A DNA stretch of 64,000 nt from DASRSS01 sp963799045 (GCA_963799045.1 CAWCVN010000005.1:62001-126000); one strand, 5' to 3'. Shown: positions 51,000 through 59,312, counted from the first letter of the stretch. Numbers and translations: made by a program. Notes: generated from the sequence alone by a model not told the origin.

Positions 51000-52712
51000 A
51001 TGAGGTACCTGCGTCGGACGCTTGCCGGATCCGGAATCGTACTTCTCCTGGTGCTCGGTGTCTGCGCTCCACAGGCATCCGCCGCACCGGTGCAGGTGCT
51101 CCGGGTCGGCACCTGGAACGGCATCCCGGGCAACGAGCCCAGCCTGGCCGACGCCGCCGCCGCGCTGCACAAGGGCGACTGGCTGCTGATCGGCCCGGGT
51201 GACTACCACCCGCGGATGGACTACAGCCCGGCGCAGGCCGCAAGCAACTCGCCGGCGGCGCTGCTGATCAGCGCACCCTGGACGCACATCCGTGGGATGG
51301 ACCGCAACAAGGTGATCATCGACGGCACGAAGCCGGGGTCGCCGGCCTGCTCGTCCGCGCCCGGCGACCAGGACTTCGGCTCGCTGGATTCCTCGGGCCG
51401 GCACCGCGGCCGCAACGGCGTCGACGCGGTCGTCAGCGGCGTGTGGTTCGAGAACCTCACCGTGTGCAATTTCCTGTCCGGCTCGAGCGACTCGGGCAAC
51501 GAGATCTGGTGGGACGGCGGCGACGACGGCGGCAAGATCGGTATCGGTCCCTGGTGGGGCAACTACCTCAACGCGACGTCGACCTATTACGACGGCGACG
51601 CGACCGCCGCCTCGTACGGGATCTTCGTCAGCAACGCGGACGGCCCCGGCAGCATGGACCACACCTACGCGAGCAACTTCTCCGACAGCGGCTACTACAT
51701 CGGCGCCTGCCCGGACTGCAACGCGGTCATCGACCACGCGCACTCGCAGTACAACGCGCTCGGGTACTCGGGCACGAACTCCGGTGGTCACCTGATCATC
51801 GAGAACTCGGAGTGGGACCACAACAAGACCGGGTTCGTGTCGAACAGTCAGAACAGCGCCGACCCGCCGTCCCCGCAGGACGGTACCTGCCCGGACGGCG
51901 GTACCGGCCCGACCGGAACGCACTCGTGCTGGCTGTTCACGAACAACTACGTGCACGACAACAACGACCCGAACGTCCCGGCGATCGGCGACGCCGCGGT
52001 GGGCCCGGTCGGTGGCGGCCTGGTGCTGGCAGGGGACCGGAACAACACGGTGGTCGGTAACCGCTTCGCAAACAATGGCTCGTGGGGCGTGCTGGTGGTG
52101 CCCTTCCCGGACACCGCCCCCGCGAACCCCAACAACGTCTCGAACTGCCACGGCGGCGTGCTCGGCGGGACGCTGCTCGGCATCACGCTGCCGTGCCTAT
52201 ACGACGACTGGGGCGACCAGGTCAGCGACAATACGTTCAGCCACAACGGCTTTTACGGCAACGTCACCAACGGCGACATCGCCGACCTGTCGCTTCCCCC
52301 GCTCGAGCACCTCGGCGCGCCGGGCAACTGCTACTCCGGCAACAAGACGACGTCGGGTCGCCCGGCGAACACCTGGCCGCTGCTGCTGCAGTTCACGCAG
52401 AAGAGCTGTCACAACCCGCTCGGCTACCCCGACCCGGTCTCGGACTCGGTCCTGCTCGCCCAGACCGCGTGTGCCACGCAGTTGCTGTTCAACTGCCCGG
52501 CCAGCACGCTGGCCAACTACCCGCGTCGTACCGGCGTCGTCATGCATCCGCTGCCTGCGCAGACGACGATGCCCGACCCGTGCGCCGGCGTCCCGCAGAA
52601 CCCGTGGTGCCCGGACAACCCGCCGGCACCCAGCGTCGCGGTCGGCAGCCACGCGCAGCCGTACGCCCGCCTTCAGCCCGCGGTCAGACTGGTGAGCGCT
52701 TCCACCGCCTGA
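51000..52712 (+). CDS. Secreted right-handed parallel beta-helix protein
   Basis: A 570-residue exported protein. The signal peptide (about 1-30, GSGIVLLLVLGVCAPQASA) is followed by a beta-helix opening typical of pectate-lyase-like folds (SLADAAAALHKGDWLLIGPG) and repeated turns with Asn/Gly/His (YASNFSDSGYYIGACPDCNA, IENSEWDHNKTGFVSNSQN, NNTVVGNRFANNGSWGVLVV). No polysaccharide-lyase catalytic set is identified. It might act on or bind polysaccharide outside the cell. AGGGAGAG lies upstream of ATG 51000. The C-terminal about 60 residues are Pro-rich. Confidence 0.85.
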   Translation: MRYLRRTLAGSGIVLLLVLGVCAPQASAAPVQVLRVGTWNGIPGNEPSLADAAAALHKGDWLLIGPGDYHPRMDYSPAQAASNSPAALLISAPWTHIRGMDRNKVIIDGTKPGSPACSSAPGDQDFGSLDSSGRHRGRNGVDAVVSGVWFENLTVCNFLSGSSDSGNEIWWDGGDDGGKIGIGPWWGNYLNATSTYYDGDATAASYGIFVSNADGPGSMDHTYASNFSDSGYYIGACPDCNAVIDHAHSQYNALGYSGTNSGGHLIIENSEWDHNKTGFVSNSQNSADPPSPQDGTCPDGGTGPTGTHSCWLFTNNYVHDNNDPNVPAIGDAAVGPVGGGLVLAGDRNNTVVGNRFANNGSWGVLVVPFPDTAPANPNNVSNCHGGVLGGTLLGITLPCLYDDWGDQVSDNTFSHNGFYGNVTNGDIADLSLPPLEHLGAPGNCYSGNKTTSGRPANTWPLLLQFTQKSCHNPLGYPDPVSDSVLLAQTACATQLLFNCPASTLANYPRRTGVVMHPLPAQTTMPDPCAGVPQNPWCPDNPPAPSVAVGSHAQPYARLQPAVRLVSASTA

Positions 52713-52864
52713 GCGGCCCGTCGTGAAGGAGCGCCGCCACGCCAGCGGCCCGGCGCGTCCTGTTTATCCACGGCGGCGGTGCGGGAGCACACGATCGGCG
52801 CCGTAGGCGATCTTGGGCCAAAGGTCCCTATGTCTCGTAGGGCTCGCACCTTACCGTTGGTCGC

Positions 52865-52905
52865 GTCACAGCCCGGCGGAACCCCCGATCTGATCGGGCT
52901 GTGAC
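52865..52905. repeat. Perfect 11-bp inverted repeat
   Basis: GTCACAGCCCG and CGGGCTGTGAC flank a 19-nt interior (GCGGAACCCCCGATCTGAT) about 95 nt before the secreted nuclease. It may be a leader-RNA hairpin or a regulator site. Nothing else is recognised in 52713-52999. Confidence 0.5.
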
Positions 52906-52999
52906 AAGCAACCTTCTCCAGGCGGCCGAGAGCAAAGACCCCTTGTCGCCAACTGCCGAGACCGGGAAGGTCATCGCCTGCAGTTCCGGGAGGGGCCGA

Positions 53000-54073
53000 A
53001 TGAAGAGACTTGTCGCCGGCCTCGCCGTCGCCTGCTCGGTCCTCGGCGGCCTCGTCGTAAGCGCGCGGCCGGCGACGGCGGCAACGCTGTCGACTCGAAG
53101 CATGCTGGGCCAGCTGACAGTCGCACGAGAGCACACCGCCGGGTACTCACGATCCAGGTTCACCCTCTGGATCGACGCCGACCACGACGGCTGCAACACC
53201 CGCTCTGAGGTACTGATCGCCGAGGCGACCAAGAAGCCTCACGTCGGTGCCGGCTGCAGGCCCACGGGCGGCAAGTGGCGCTCCCCCTACGACGGACTCA
53301 CCACGACCAACCCCTCGACGTTCGACATCGACCACCTGGTGCCATTGGCCGAGGCGTGGCAGTCAGGCGCTTGGCGATGGAACGCGAGCACTCGTCAGCG
53401 ATACGCCAACGACCTCGGCTACAGCCCCGACCTGGTTGCCGTGTCTGCGCACAGCAACCGCTCGAAGGGCGACCGGGACCCGACGACCTGGCTGCCGACG
53501 CTGAAGAGGTTCGACTGCACGTACATGACCTGGTGGGTCGCGGTGAAATGGCGCTGGCGCCTCACGATCGACCCGGCCGAGAAGACGTTCTTGACCAAGC
53601 ACCTTCGAGCCTGTGGCTGGCCCAATGCAGCCAAGCCAAGCCGGCCAGCGATCGGCTCAACCACGAGCAGCGGCGGCGGCTCGCCGAGTGGTGGAAGCTC
53701 GTCGGCCAGCGGAGTTCGGATTGCGTCGATCTACTTCGACTCCCCCGGCTCGGACACTGGGAGCAACAACAGCCTCAACGCGGAATGGATACTGCTCAAG
53801 AACACCACCACGAGCAGCAAGACCCTCACGGGTTGGACGCTGCGAGACGCCTCCAGCCATGCGTACTCGTTCCCAAGGTTCAGCCTGGCCGCAGGCAAGG
53901 CAGTCAGGGTGCATACGGGTTCGGGTAGCAATACCGCCGGCAACCTGTACTGGGGCGAGGGCTACTACATCTGGAACAACACCGGGGACACGGCGACGCT
54001 CAGGAACTCGGCAGGCACGGTCGTGAGTCGATGCGCGTACACGTCGTCCGCTGATCCTGAGGCAACCTGCTGA
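53000..54073 (+). CDS. Secreted HNH (DUF1524/GmrSD-type) nuclease with C-terminal lamin-tail domain
   Basis: A 357-residue exported protein. A signal peptide (about 1-31, SVLGGLVVSARPATAA) leads to a GmrSD-type HNH core: WIDADHDGCNTRSEVLI and the metal-binding FDIDHLVPLAEAWQSGAW near 108-125, then VAVSAHSNRSKGDRDP. A Gly/Ser linker (about 218-235) is followed by a lamin-tail domain (IYFDSPGSDTGSNN, EWILLKNTT, GWTLRDASSHAYSFP), which often anchors secreted nucleases. ATG 53000 has GGGAGGGG close upstream. It probably degrades extracellular DNA. Confidence 0.9.
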   Translation: MKRLVAGLAVACSVLGGLVVSARPATAATLSTRSMLGQLTVAREHTAGYSRSRFTLWIDADHDGCNTRSEVLIAEATKKPHVGAGCRPTGGKWRSPYDGLTTTNPSTFDIDHLVPLAEAWQSGAWRWNASTRQRYANDLGYSPDLVAVSAHSNRSKGDRDPTTWLPTLKRFDCTYMTWWVAVKWRWRLTIDPAEKTFLTKHLRACGWPNAAKPSRPAIGSTTSSGGGSPSGGSSSASGVRIASIYFDSPGSDTGSNNSLNAEWILLKNTTTSSKTLTGWTLRDASSHAYSFPRFSLAAGKAVRVHTGSGSNTAGNLYWGEGYYIWNNTGDTATLRNSAGTVVSRCAYTSSADPEATC

Positions 54074-54446
54074 GCGGACAACACGCTCAATCGGCTCGGG
54101 GGCGAGAGCGAACCCTCGCTCCGCTCGCCTCAATCTCCGGTGGTCCTTGCTGAGACGAATGCCAACACCGGTTCTGCGCCTTTTCTACGTCATCGTTGAG
54201 GCTGGTGATGTTGCCACGGGCACGCAGGCATGGCGACCAAGCGGAAGAAGCTGGTGAACGTCGATGTGACGAAGCAGGTGGCTAACCACTCCGCCTACTG
54301 CAAGTCGCTGTCGTTGAGGTAGCCCCTACACCTCGAGCGCTTGGAGGACCCGACGTGAGCGAGTTGTTGCCGACGCGGTAAGTGCAGCGCAACGGTCGCA
54401 TGTCGCCGACACCCAAGTGCGGACGTTTCGAAGGCTGCGAGTCGAG
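54074..54446. other. Gap without a supported gene
   Basis: About 370 nt with lower coding signal than its surroundings. The longest plausible start is ATG 54230 (MATKRKKLVNVDVTKQVANH..., 29 residues), without a ribosome site. I see no insertion-sequence ends or tRNA here. It may be the remains of a deleted gene. Confidence 0.4.
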
Positions 54447-55265
54447 CTAGAGGATCCCGTCGCGCGCCGCGTCGTGGATTGTCCGCACGCTGGGTCGGAA
54501 GCCGAGTTCGCGCAGGAGCGTTCCGTCCATGCGACCGGACCAGGGGTGTTCGAGCGGCTCGTTGCTTGCCTCGATCGGATTGCCGGCAAGCTGTGTCATT
54601 TCGTAGACGGTGACGGGCGCGTCGTCGGTCACATTGACGATTCGCCCGTCCATGAGGCCGGCCAGGGCAAGGGCCGCGACGGCAGCGACGTCACGGTGAT
54701 GGACCACCGAGTAGGTGTGGGCGGGATGGAGCCCGAACCGCTCGGCGAGTCCTGCCAAGGAAGCAAGGTGCCCGTCGCCGTCTCCGTAGACGAACGGCAG
54801 CCGCAGGACCGACCAGGTCAGGCCGCTGTCGCGCAGCAGCTGCTCGGCGGCCACCTTGCTCGCCGGGTAGGCAGCGGTGGGCGAGCATGCGTCGGTCTCG
54901 AGGGCCGGACGCGCCGCATCGCCGTTGTAGACATTGCCGGTGCTGGCCATGATGAAGCGCGCTTGCGGTGCGTGGCTGGTGACGGCGTCGATCAGGTTGC
55001 GGGTGCCATCGAGGTTCGCGCGCCAGATGGCGTCGTCGTCGCCGGTGCGGAAGAGCGCGGCGAGGTGAATGACGGCATCGACGCCGTCCACCGCTGGTCT
55101 CAGCGAGGCTGGGTCGTCGAGGTCGCCTCGCACGGCGGTCGCGCCGGGCGGCATCTGGTGATCGCGCCGAAGCAGTGCCCGGCAGTGAGCTCCCGACTGC
55201 GCCAGGCGCGGCAGCAGTCGTGAGCCGACCAAGCCGCTGGCTCCGGTGAGAAGAAGTGTCGTCAC
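54447..55265 (-). CDS. NAD-dependent epimerase/dehydratase (extended SDR)
   Basis: A 272-residue short-chain dehydrogenase fold protein: TLLLTGASGLVGSRLLPRL at the N-terminus, acidic/loop VRGDLDDPASLRPAVDGVDA, the SxnYxxxK site around STGNVYNGD and YPASKVAAEQLL, and VLRLPFVYGDGDGHL. It may act on nucleotide sugars or other small carbonyl compounds; the extended-SDR group is broad. GTG 55265 is preferred because GGGAG lies 6 nt upstream (ATG 55277 possible). It is divergent from a MarR gene sharing one operator, so MarR is the likely regulator. Confidence 0.9.
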   Translation of the reverse strand: MTTLLLTGASGLVGSRLLPRLAQSGAHCRALLRRDHQMPPGATAVRGDLDDPASLRPAVDGVDAVIHLAALFRTGDDDAIWRANLDGTRNLIDAVTSHAPQARFIMASTGNVYNGDAARPALETDACSPTAAYPASKVAAEQLLRDSGLTWSVLRLPFVYGDGDGHLASLAGLAERFGLHPAHTYSVVHHRDVAAVAALALAGLMDGRIVNVTDDAPVTVYEMTQLAGNPIEASNEPLEHPWSGRMDGTLLRELGFRPSVRTIHDAARDGIL

Positions 55266-55280
55266 GATTGCTCCCATTGG

Positions 55281-55307
55281 CTGATTATCAGTGCTACTGA
55301 CAATCAG
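55281..55307. promoter_or_regulatory. MarR operator, 27-bp palindrome
   Basis: CTGATTATCAGT-GCT-ACTGACAATCAG pairs at 11 of 12 positions. It lies between the divergent epimerase and MarR starts (16 and 21 nt away), so one bound dimer could shut both promoters. Confidence 0.8.
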
Positions 55308-55327
55308 CGTAGCCGTAGGCTGTCACG

Positions 55328-55777
55328 GTGACAACCGAGGCCGACGTGGGTCCGCAGCTGCGCCGCCGGCTGACCTACTTGCTCAAGCACGCCTTCCTGG
55401 ATCTGGAAGAGCTGCACCGCGAACAGCTGGATCCGCTGGGCGTCACCGGGCGGGAATTCGGGGTGCTGTTGCTCCTCGACGCACACGAGCCGGAGTCCCA
55501 GCAGCAGGCGGCTGCACGGTTGCAGGTCGATCGCACCACCATGGTCGCCCTGCTCGACGGCCTCGAAGCGAGGGGTCTGGTCGCGCGTCACGCCGACCAC
55601 GAGGACCGCCGCCGCAATGTCGTCACCGTCACCGACGCCGGCCGTCGAACGCTTCGCAAGGCACTACAAGCCAGCGACAACGCCGAGCGACAACTCCTCG
55701 ACGGACTCGACGACGCCGAGCAGACCCAACTGCGCGCACTGCTCACGCGCATCGCGGCGAGGCATGAACAGCAGTAA
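55328..55777 (+). CDS. MarR-family transcriptional regulator
   Basis: A 149-residue winged-helix protein: recognition region ESQQQAAARLQVDRTTMVAL near 58-77 and the wing HEDRRRNVVTVTDAGRRTL with the diagnostic Asp-Arg pair. It starts at GTG 55328, 21 nt after a palindromic operator, implying autorepression. It most likely controls the divergent epimerase gene and responds to a small phenolic or oxidising ligand, as is usual for the family. Confidence 0.93.
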   Translation: MTTEADVGPQLRRRLTYLLKHAFLDLEELHREQLDPLGVTGREFGVLLLLDAHEPESQQQAAARLQVDRTTMVALLDGLEARGLVARHADHEDRRRNVVTVTDAGRRTLRKALQASDNAERQLLDGLDDAEQTQLRALLTRIAARHEQQ

Positions 55778-55902
55778 CCACGAGCGCGCACCTGTGATGG
55801 CCCGCAGACCCAGGGGTGCGTTCAACCAGCCCAGGACGAGTCATCTGTGCGCGGATCCCGGCTGCGCGCGCCGCGCAGAAACCACGCTTTCCGCGTAAGG
55901 GA

Positions 55903-56844
55903 TCAGCGCCAGAAGGCGCTGAGGTGGCCGGCGAGGGAGCGGCCCTGGCCGTAGCCGGCGCGCGCCGCGGGCGGACGCGTCGACGGATCCATCATGTTGG
56001 CGCCGAACGCGCCGATCGATTGCGCGTCCGGCAAGACGGTCTCGACGCGGCTGCCGCCCGCACGTAGCTCGTCGACCTGCGCGGCGAGCTGCATGCCCCA
56101 CTCGAGCGGGTGGCGCGACCGGCCGCCGAAGGGCGAGAGCACCAACACCCGCTCGTACCCGGCCGCGAGGTCGGCGTTCTCGTTGCGCCGGTAGCCACCG
56201 TCGATGTACCGCCGGTCGCCGATCGGATAGGGCGGCACGCCGAAACCGTTGGCACAGCTGGCCGCCACCGCGTCCACCAGATCCACCCCGCTGTGCCAAT
56301 CGAACACGACCGGTTCACCGGTGTGGGCATCGACCGCGGTGATCAACAGTCGCCGTGCCGGCCACCGGTGGGCAGGCAGCCGCCCGGCGACGGTGGCCCG
56401 CCACCGCTCGGCGGTGGCCGCGTCCGACGCGGCCTCGGTCGCCAGCGCCGCCGCACCCATGCGGCGACGCATATCGGCCGGCGACTGCGCGGCGGCGATG
56501 ACCTCGCTGGTCACCTGCATGTGGTTGGCCGCCGGCCGGGGAACGCCCGCCCCCGGCGGAGTGCCCGGGATGCCCCGCTGCAGCGATGGCGCCGCGAGGA
56601 CAGCCGCGAACAGCTCGGTCGGAGCCGCGCCCCTGAGCTGAGCTGCGGCCGTCGCTCCGGCCGAGGTACCCACGACCAGGTCGGCGTCGGTCACGTCCAG
56701 CCCGGCGTCGAACATGCCGGCGATGACGCCGATCTCCCAGGCGTTGCCGGCCGATCCCCCGCCGTGCAGCACCAGCGCCCGCAAGCCGGTGATGCCCGGA
56801 CTCGTCGGCGAGTGGTCAGGGGTCGAGGAAGAAATGTGGTTCAT
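55903..56844 (-). CDS. Patatin-like phospholipase
   Basis: A 313-residue lipid acyl hydrolase with an oxyanion motif VLHGGGSAGNAWEIGVI near 25-41, nucleophile serine in VVGTSAGATAA (Ser61) and the catalytic Asp in YIDGGYRRNEN near 213. The Ser-Asp dyad is intact. No signal peptide, so it acts in the cytosol or at the membrane inner face. ATG 56844 has GAGAGG 9 nt upstream; a frame running back to 57102 is unsupported. It is divergent from an ECF sigma factor gene. Confidence 0.9.
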   Translation of the reverse strand: MNHISSSTPDHSPTSPGITGLRALVLHGGGSAGNAWEIGVIAGMFDAGLDVTDADLVVGTSAGATAAAQLRGAAPTELFAAVLAAPSLQRGIPGTPPGAGVPRPAANHMQVTSEVIAAAQSPADMRRRMGAAALATEAASDAATAERWRATVAGRLPAHRWPARRLLITAVDAHTGEPVVFDWHSGVDLVDAVAASCANGFGVPPYPIGDRRYIDGGYRRNENADLAAGYERVLVLSPFGGRSRHPLEWGMQLAAQVDELRAGGSRVETVLPDAQSIGAFGANMMDPSTRPPAARAGYGQGRSLAGHLSAFWR

Positions 56845-57052
56845 CGGAAGTCGCCTCTCACGATTGCATGGTGGGCGCTCTTCCGATCGCTGCGACCTAG
56901 CCGTGCGGCCGCGGGCCGGCGGAGACACCCGTTGCTGGCACTGCACGCATGGGTTCCACCTCCGTCCGGTCGATCGAGCAGCGAACGCTAGCACGCCGGC
57001 ACCATCGTGGGCGAACGAGAATTGGCACGTCGTCACTGAATACGATCCGACC

Positions 57053-57826
57053 GTGGCGGTGGACCCGGACGACCTCGCGGCCCTGCGCTCGGGCCTGCTC
57101 ACGTTCTGCTACCAGTTGCTCGGGTCGCCGTTCGACGCCGAGGATGCGGTGCAGCACACGATGGAACGCGCCTGGCGCTCGCGCGACTCGTTCGACCCGG
57201 CGGTCGCATCGTTGCCGACGTGGGTGTTCCGCATCGCCCGCAACGTCTGCTTCGACCGGCTGCGCCAGAACCCGCGACGTCCCCTGCCACGCGACCTGAA
57301 CGACCCAGGCCTCGAGGTCGGTGCGCCGCTCGTCGCGGCGCTCGACGTGCCGTGGCTGATGCCGGCACCCGCAAGTTGGGGCAGGGACTCCGATCCGGAG
57401 CGGTCGGCGACCGACGCGGAGGGCGTCCGGCTGGCCGTCACCGCTGTCCTGCAGTCCTTGCCGCCCCGGCAGCGCGGGGTCTTCATCCTCCGCGACGTGC
57501 TGGGCTACTCCGCAGCGGAGGCGGCCGCCATCCTCGAGCTGAGCGCAACCGCCGTGAACTCTGCCCTGCAGCGGGCCCGTGCGGCGGTCCGCGACGGCAC
57601 CCGACGGCCGGCACGCCTGCGCCGCGAGACGGTGGAGCGCTATGCCCGCGCCATCGAGCAGCCCGGCATCCTGCTCTACCTCCTGACCCACTCCGGCCGG
57701 CAGCCGCACTCGGTACGGCTCTTCGACGCCGACGCCGACGCCGACGGAGCGATCGGCCACGTGCTCGTCTACCAGGATCGCGACCTGTTCGGCCTCTTCG
57801 AGCGAGACGCCGCCACGGACCGGTGA
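57053..57826 (+). CDS. ECF sigma factor with shortened C-terminal SnoaL-like part
   Basis: A 257-residue sigma factor. Region 2: LLTFCYQLLGSPFDAEDAVQ, WVFRIARNVCFDRL; region 4: LPPRQRGVFILRDVLGYSAA, ILELSATAVNSALQRARAAV. Sigma factors of the SigJ/SigG type carry a C-terminal NTF2/SnoaL domain; here only its end seems to remain (LLYLLTHSGRQPHSVRLFDA, IGHVLVYQDRDLFGLF), so about 60-70 residues were probably lost in frame. GTG 57053 or 57059 is the start. No anti-sigma gene is nearby; a DHFR-like gene follows after 60 nt. Confidence 0.83.
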   Translation: MAVDPDDLAALRSGLLTFCYQLLGSPFDAEDAVQHTMERAWRSRDSFDPAVASLPTWVFRIARNVCFDRLRQNPRRPLPRDLNDPGLEVGAPLVAALDVPWLMPAPASWGRDSDPERSATDAEGVRLAVTAVLQSLPPRQRGVFILRDVLGYSAAEAAAILELSATAVNSALQRARAAVRDGTRRPARLRRETVERYARAIEQPGILLYLLTHSGRQPHSVRLFDADADADGAIGHVLVYQDRDLFGLFERDAATDR

Positions 57827-57886
57827 GTTCCTGCGCGCTCGGACGTATCTCATACGTGAAGGACGTCCGGCATCAGGGAGCACAGC

Positions 57887-58528
57887 ATGGCACGCATCAT
57901 CGTCGCGCAGTTCATCACCTTCGACGGCGTAATAGAGGACCCGGACGGGTCCGACGGAACCCCGTTCGGCGGATGGGCGTTCCGGCACGGCCGCGAGGCG
58001 GTAGCCGGGGACAAGTTCGGCTACGGCTCGATCCTGCAAACCGGCATCTTCCTGTTCGGGCGTAGGACCTGGGAGTACTTCGCCACGCTCTGGCCCGGCC
58101 GCGAGGACCCGTTCGCGCTCGCGCTCAATGCCGCGGACAAAGCGGTGGCCACGCGCACCGGCGTCGACCTCGCACGCTGGCAGAACTCGCGGATTGTCGG
58201 CACCGACGTGCTGGAGTGGGCACGCGGGACAGCCACCGAGCGGGACGTCGTCGTCGTGGGCAGCGGCTCCTTGCTCGACCTATTCGTCTCCGCCGGGGCG
58301 GTGGACGAATACCGGCTACGCATCTTCCCGACCGCGACGGGAAAGGGGCGCCGACTGTTCCCTCACGGGGTTCAGCTCACTCAGGTCAGCGCCGAACCCA
58401 TGGGACCCACCACGCTCGCGATCTACACGCCGGACGCCGCACGGCCCAACACTGCGCCGGTGTCCGCAGATGTTGCCCGAAAAGTGGTGGGCGATACTGG
58501 GATCGAACCAGTGACCCCTGCCGTGTGA
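57887..58528 (+). CDS. Dihydrofolate reductase / RibD C-terminal domain family protein
   Basis: A 213-residue RibD_C-type reductase: VAQFITFDGVIEDPDG at the N-terminus, LFGRRTWEYFATLWPG, DVVVVGSGSLLDLFVSAGAV and VDEYRLRIFPTATGKGRRLF. The family uses NADPH; the substrate is unknown. The last about 13 codons (VGDTGIEPVTPAV) lie inside tRNA-Val read backwards, so the natural C-terminus was probably lost and replaced. ATG 57887 has GGGAGCACAGC upstream. It follows the ECF sigma gene and may be its target. Confidence 0.85.
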   Translation: MARIIVAQFITFDGVIEDPDGSDGTPFGGWAFRHGREAVAGDKFGYGSILQTGIFLFGRRTWEYFATLWPGREDPFALALNAADKAVATRTGVDLARWQNSRIVGTDVLEWARGTATERDVVVVGSGSLLDLFVSAGAVDEYRLRIFPTATGKGRRLFPHGVQLTQVSAEPMGPTTLAIYTPDAARPNTAPVSADVARKVVGDTGIEPVTPAV

Positions 58529-58559
58529 AGGCAGTGCTCTCCCGCTGAGCTAATCGCCC
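58488..58559 (-). tRNA. tRNA-Val (anticodon CAC)
   Basis: On the minus strand the 72-nt sequence from GGGCGATTAGCTCAGCGGGA folds as a standard cloverleaf: 7-bp acceptor (GGGCGAT/ATCGCCC), D arm GCTC/GAGC, anticodon arm CTGCC-TTCACAC-GGCAG with anticodon CAC, and T arm ACTGG-TTCGATC-CCAGT. A73 and an encoded CCA (58487-58485) follow, then TTTT-like terminator sequence. It reads GUG valine codons. Confidence 0.97.
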
Positions 58560-58613
58560 GGTGATGTCACCGTATGAAGCCCGCCCAGCCTACATGGCTC
58601 GTCGTGGGCCGGC

Positions 58614-58982
58614 TCAGCTGGCCAGCCACCACGACAGCCACAGCGCGCCGGCGACCACCGCCATGCCGGCGAGCCCCACCAGGGCGCGGACGATCCACGG
58701 CTGGCGCAGCACCCAGCGTGTCCACTCCCCCACGTAGCGGCGCGTGTGGCGCAGCAGCCAGCCGGCCCACGCGTACTCGGTCGCCAGGATGCCCAGACCG
58801 GCGAAGATGATCAGCCAACCGGGCCCGGGCAGCGGCAGCAGGACGATGCCGATGGCGATCACCGCCAGCCCGACGGCCGTCACCGCCAGCCGCACCAGTA
58901 CCGTGCCGCCCGGCAGGGCTCGCAACCGTTCCCGGCCACGGCCCACGGCGTCGGCCCACCGGCGCGGCAACGAGTTGGTCAT
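58614..58982 (-). CDS. TIGR02611-like small membrane protein (PGPGW motif)
   Basis: A 122-residue membrane protein with three helices (about 27-50, 53-72, 97-118) and the diagnostic motif PLPGPGWLIIFAGLGILATE. The family is actinobacterial and of unknown function. ATG 58982 is chosen because the family begins shortly before the first helix; the frame upstream to 59207 is unsupported. It is divergent from a second small membrane protein gene. Confidence 0.85.
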   Translation of the reverse strand: MTNSLPRRWADAVGRGRERLRALPGGTVLVRLAVTAVGLAVIAIGIVLLPLPGPGWLIIFAGLGILATEYAWAGWLLRHTRRYVGEWTRWVLRQPWIVRALVGLAGMAVVAGALWLSWWLAS

Positions 58983-59050
58983 GCGGCAACCTGCCCCGAC
59001 ACCGGCCCCAGGTGCTGGGACGCGAGGCTCACGCGTCCTAGGCTGCGACC

Positions 59051-59227
59051 GTGGCGTTTCGATCTCGCACGGCTGACCGCATAGCCTCCGTGATCTTCGC
59101 CCTGTTCCTGATCGGCGTCGTGGCATTCTTCGCCCTGCGGGCCATTCCCGCGGCACAGCGGCCGACGCTGAGCACGCCCGCAGCAACCGCGAGCGGCTCC
59201 CCCACACGCGGCGCTCACACGCACTGA
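59051..59227 (+). CDS. Small single-helix membrane protein
   Basis: A 58-residue frame from GTG 59051 with one membrane helix (RIASVIFALFLIGVVAFFAL) and a short Thr/Pro/Ser-rich tail outside. A TAGGCT box ends 9 nt upstream, so the mRNA would be leaderless like several others here. No family recognised. CCGCTCCCAGCGG just after it (59243-59255) is a possible small terminator. Confidence 0.6.
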   Translation: MAFRSRTADRIASVIFALFLIGVVAFFALRAIPAAQRPTLSTPAATASGSPTRGAHTH

Positions 59228-59312
59228 CGCCGCGGTGTGTTTCCGCTCCCAGCGGGATGCCGGGCGAGGCTCCGGATGGGTAGCGTGATTTGGCCCTGTC
59301 TCCGCGACCGCT

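Noticed and set aside
52720..52999. Possible cyclic-di-AMP (ydaO-type) riboswitch before the secreted nuclease.
   Set aside because: The conserved core elements could not be found; only an isolated inverted repeat is visible.
54074..54446. Possible insertion-sequence remnant in the low-coding gap.
   Set aside because: No terminal inverted repeats, target duplication or transposase-like peptide was found.
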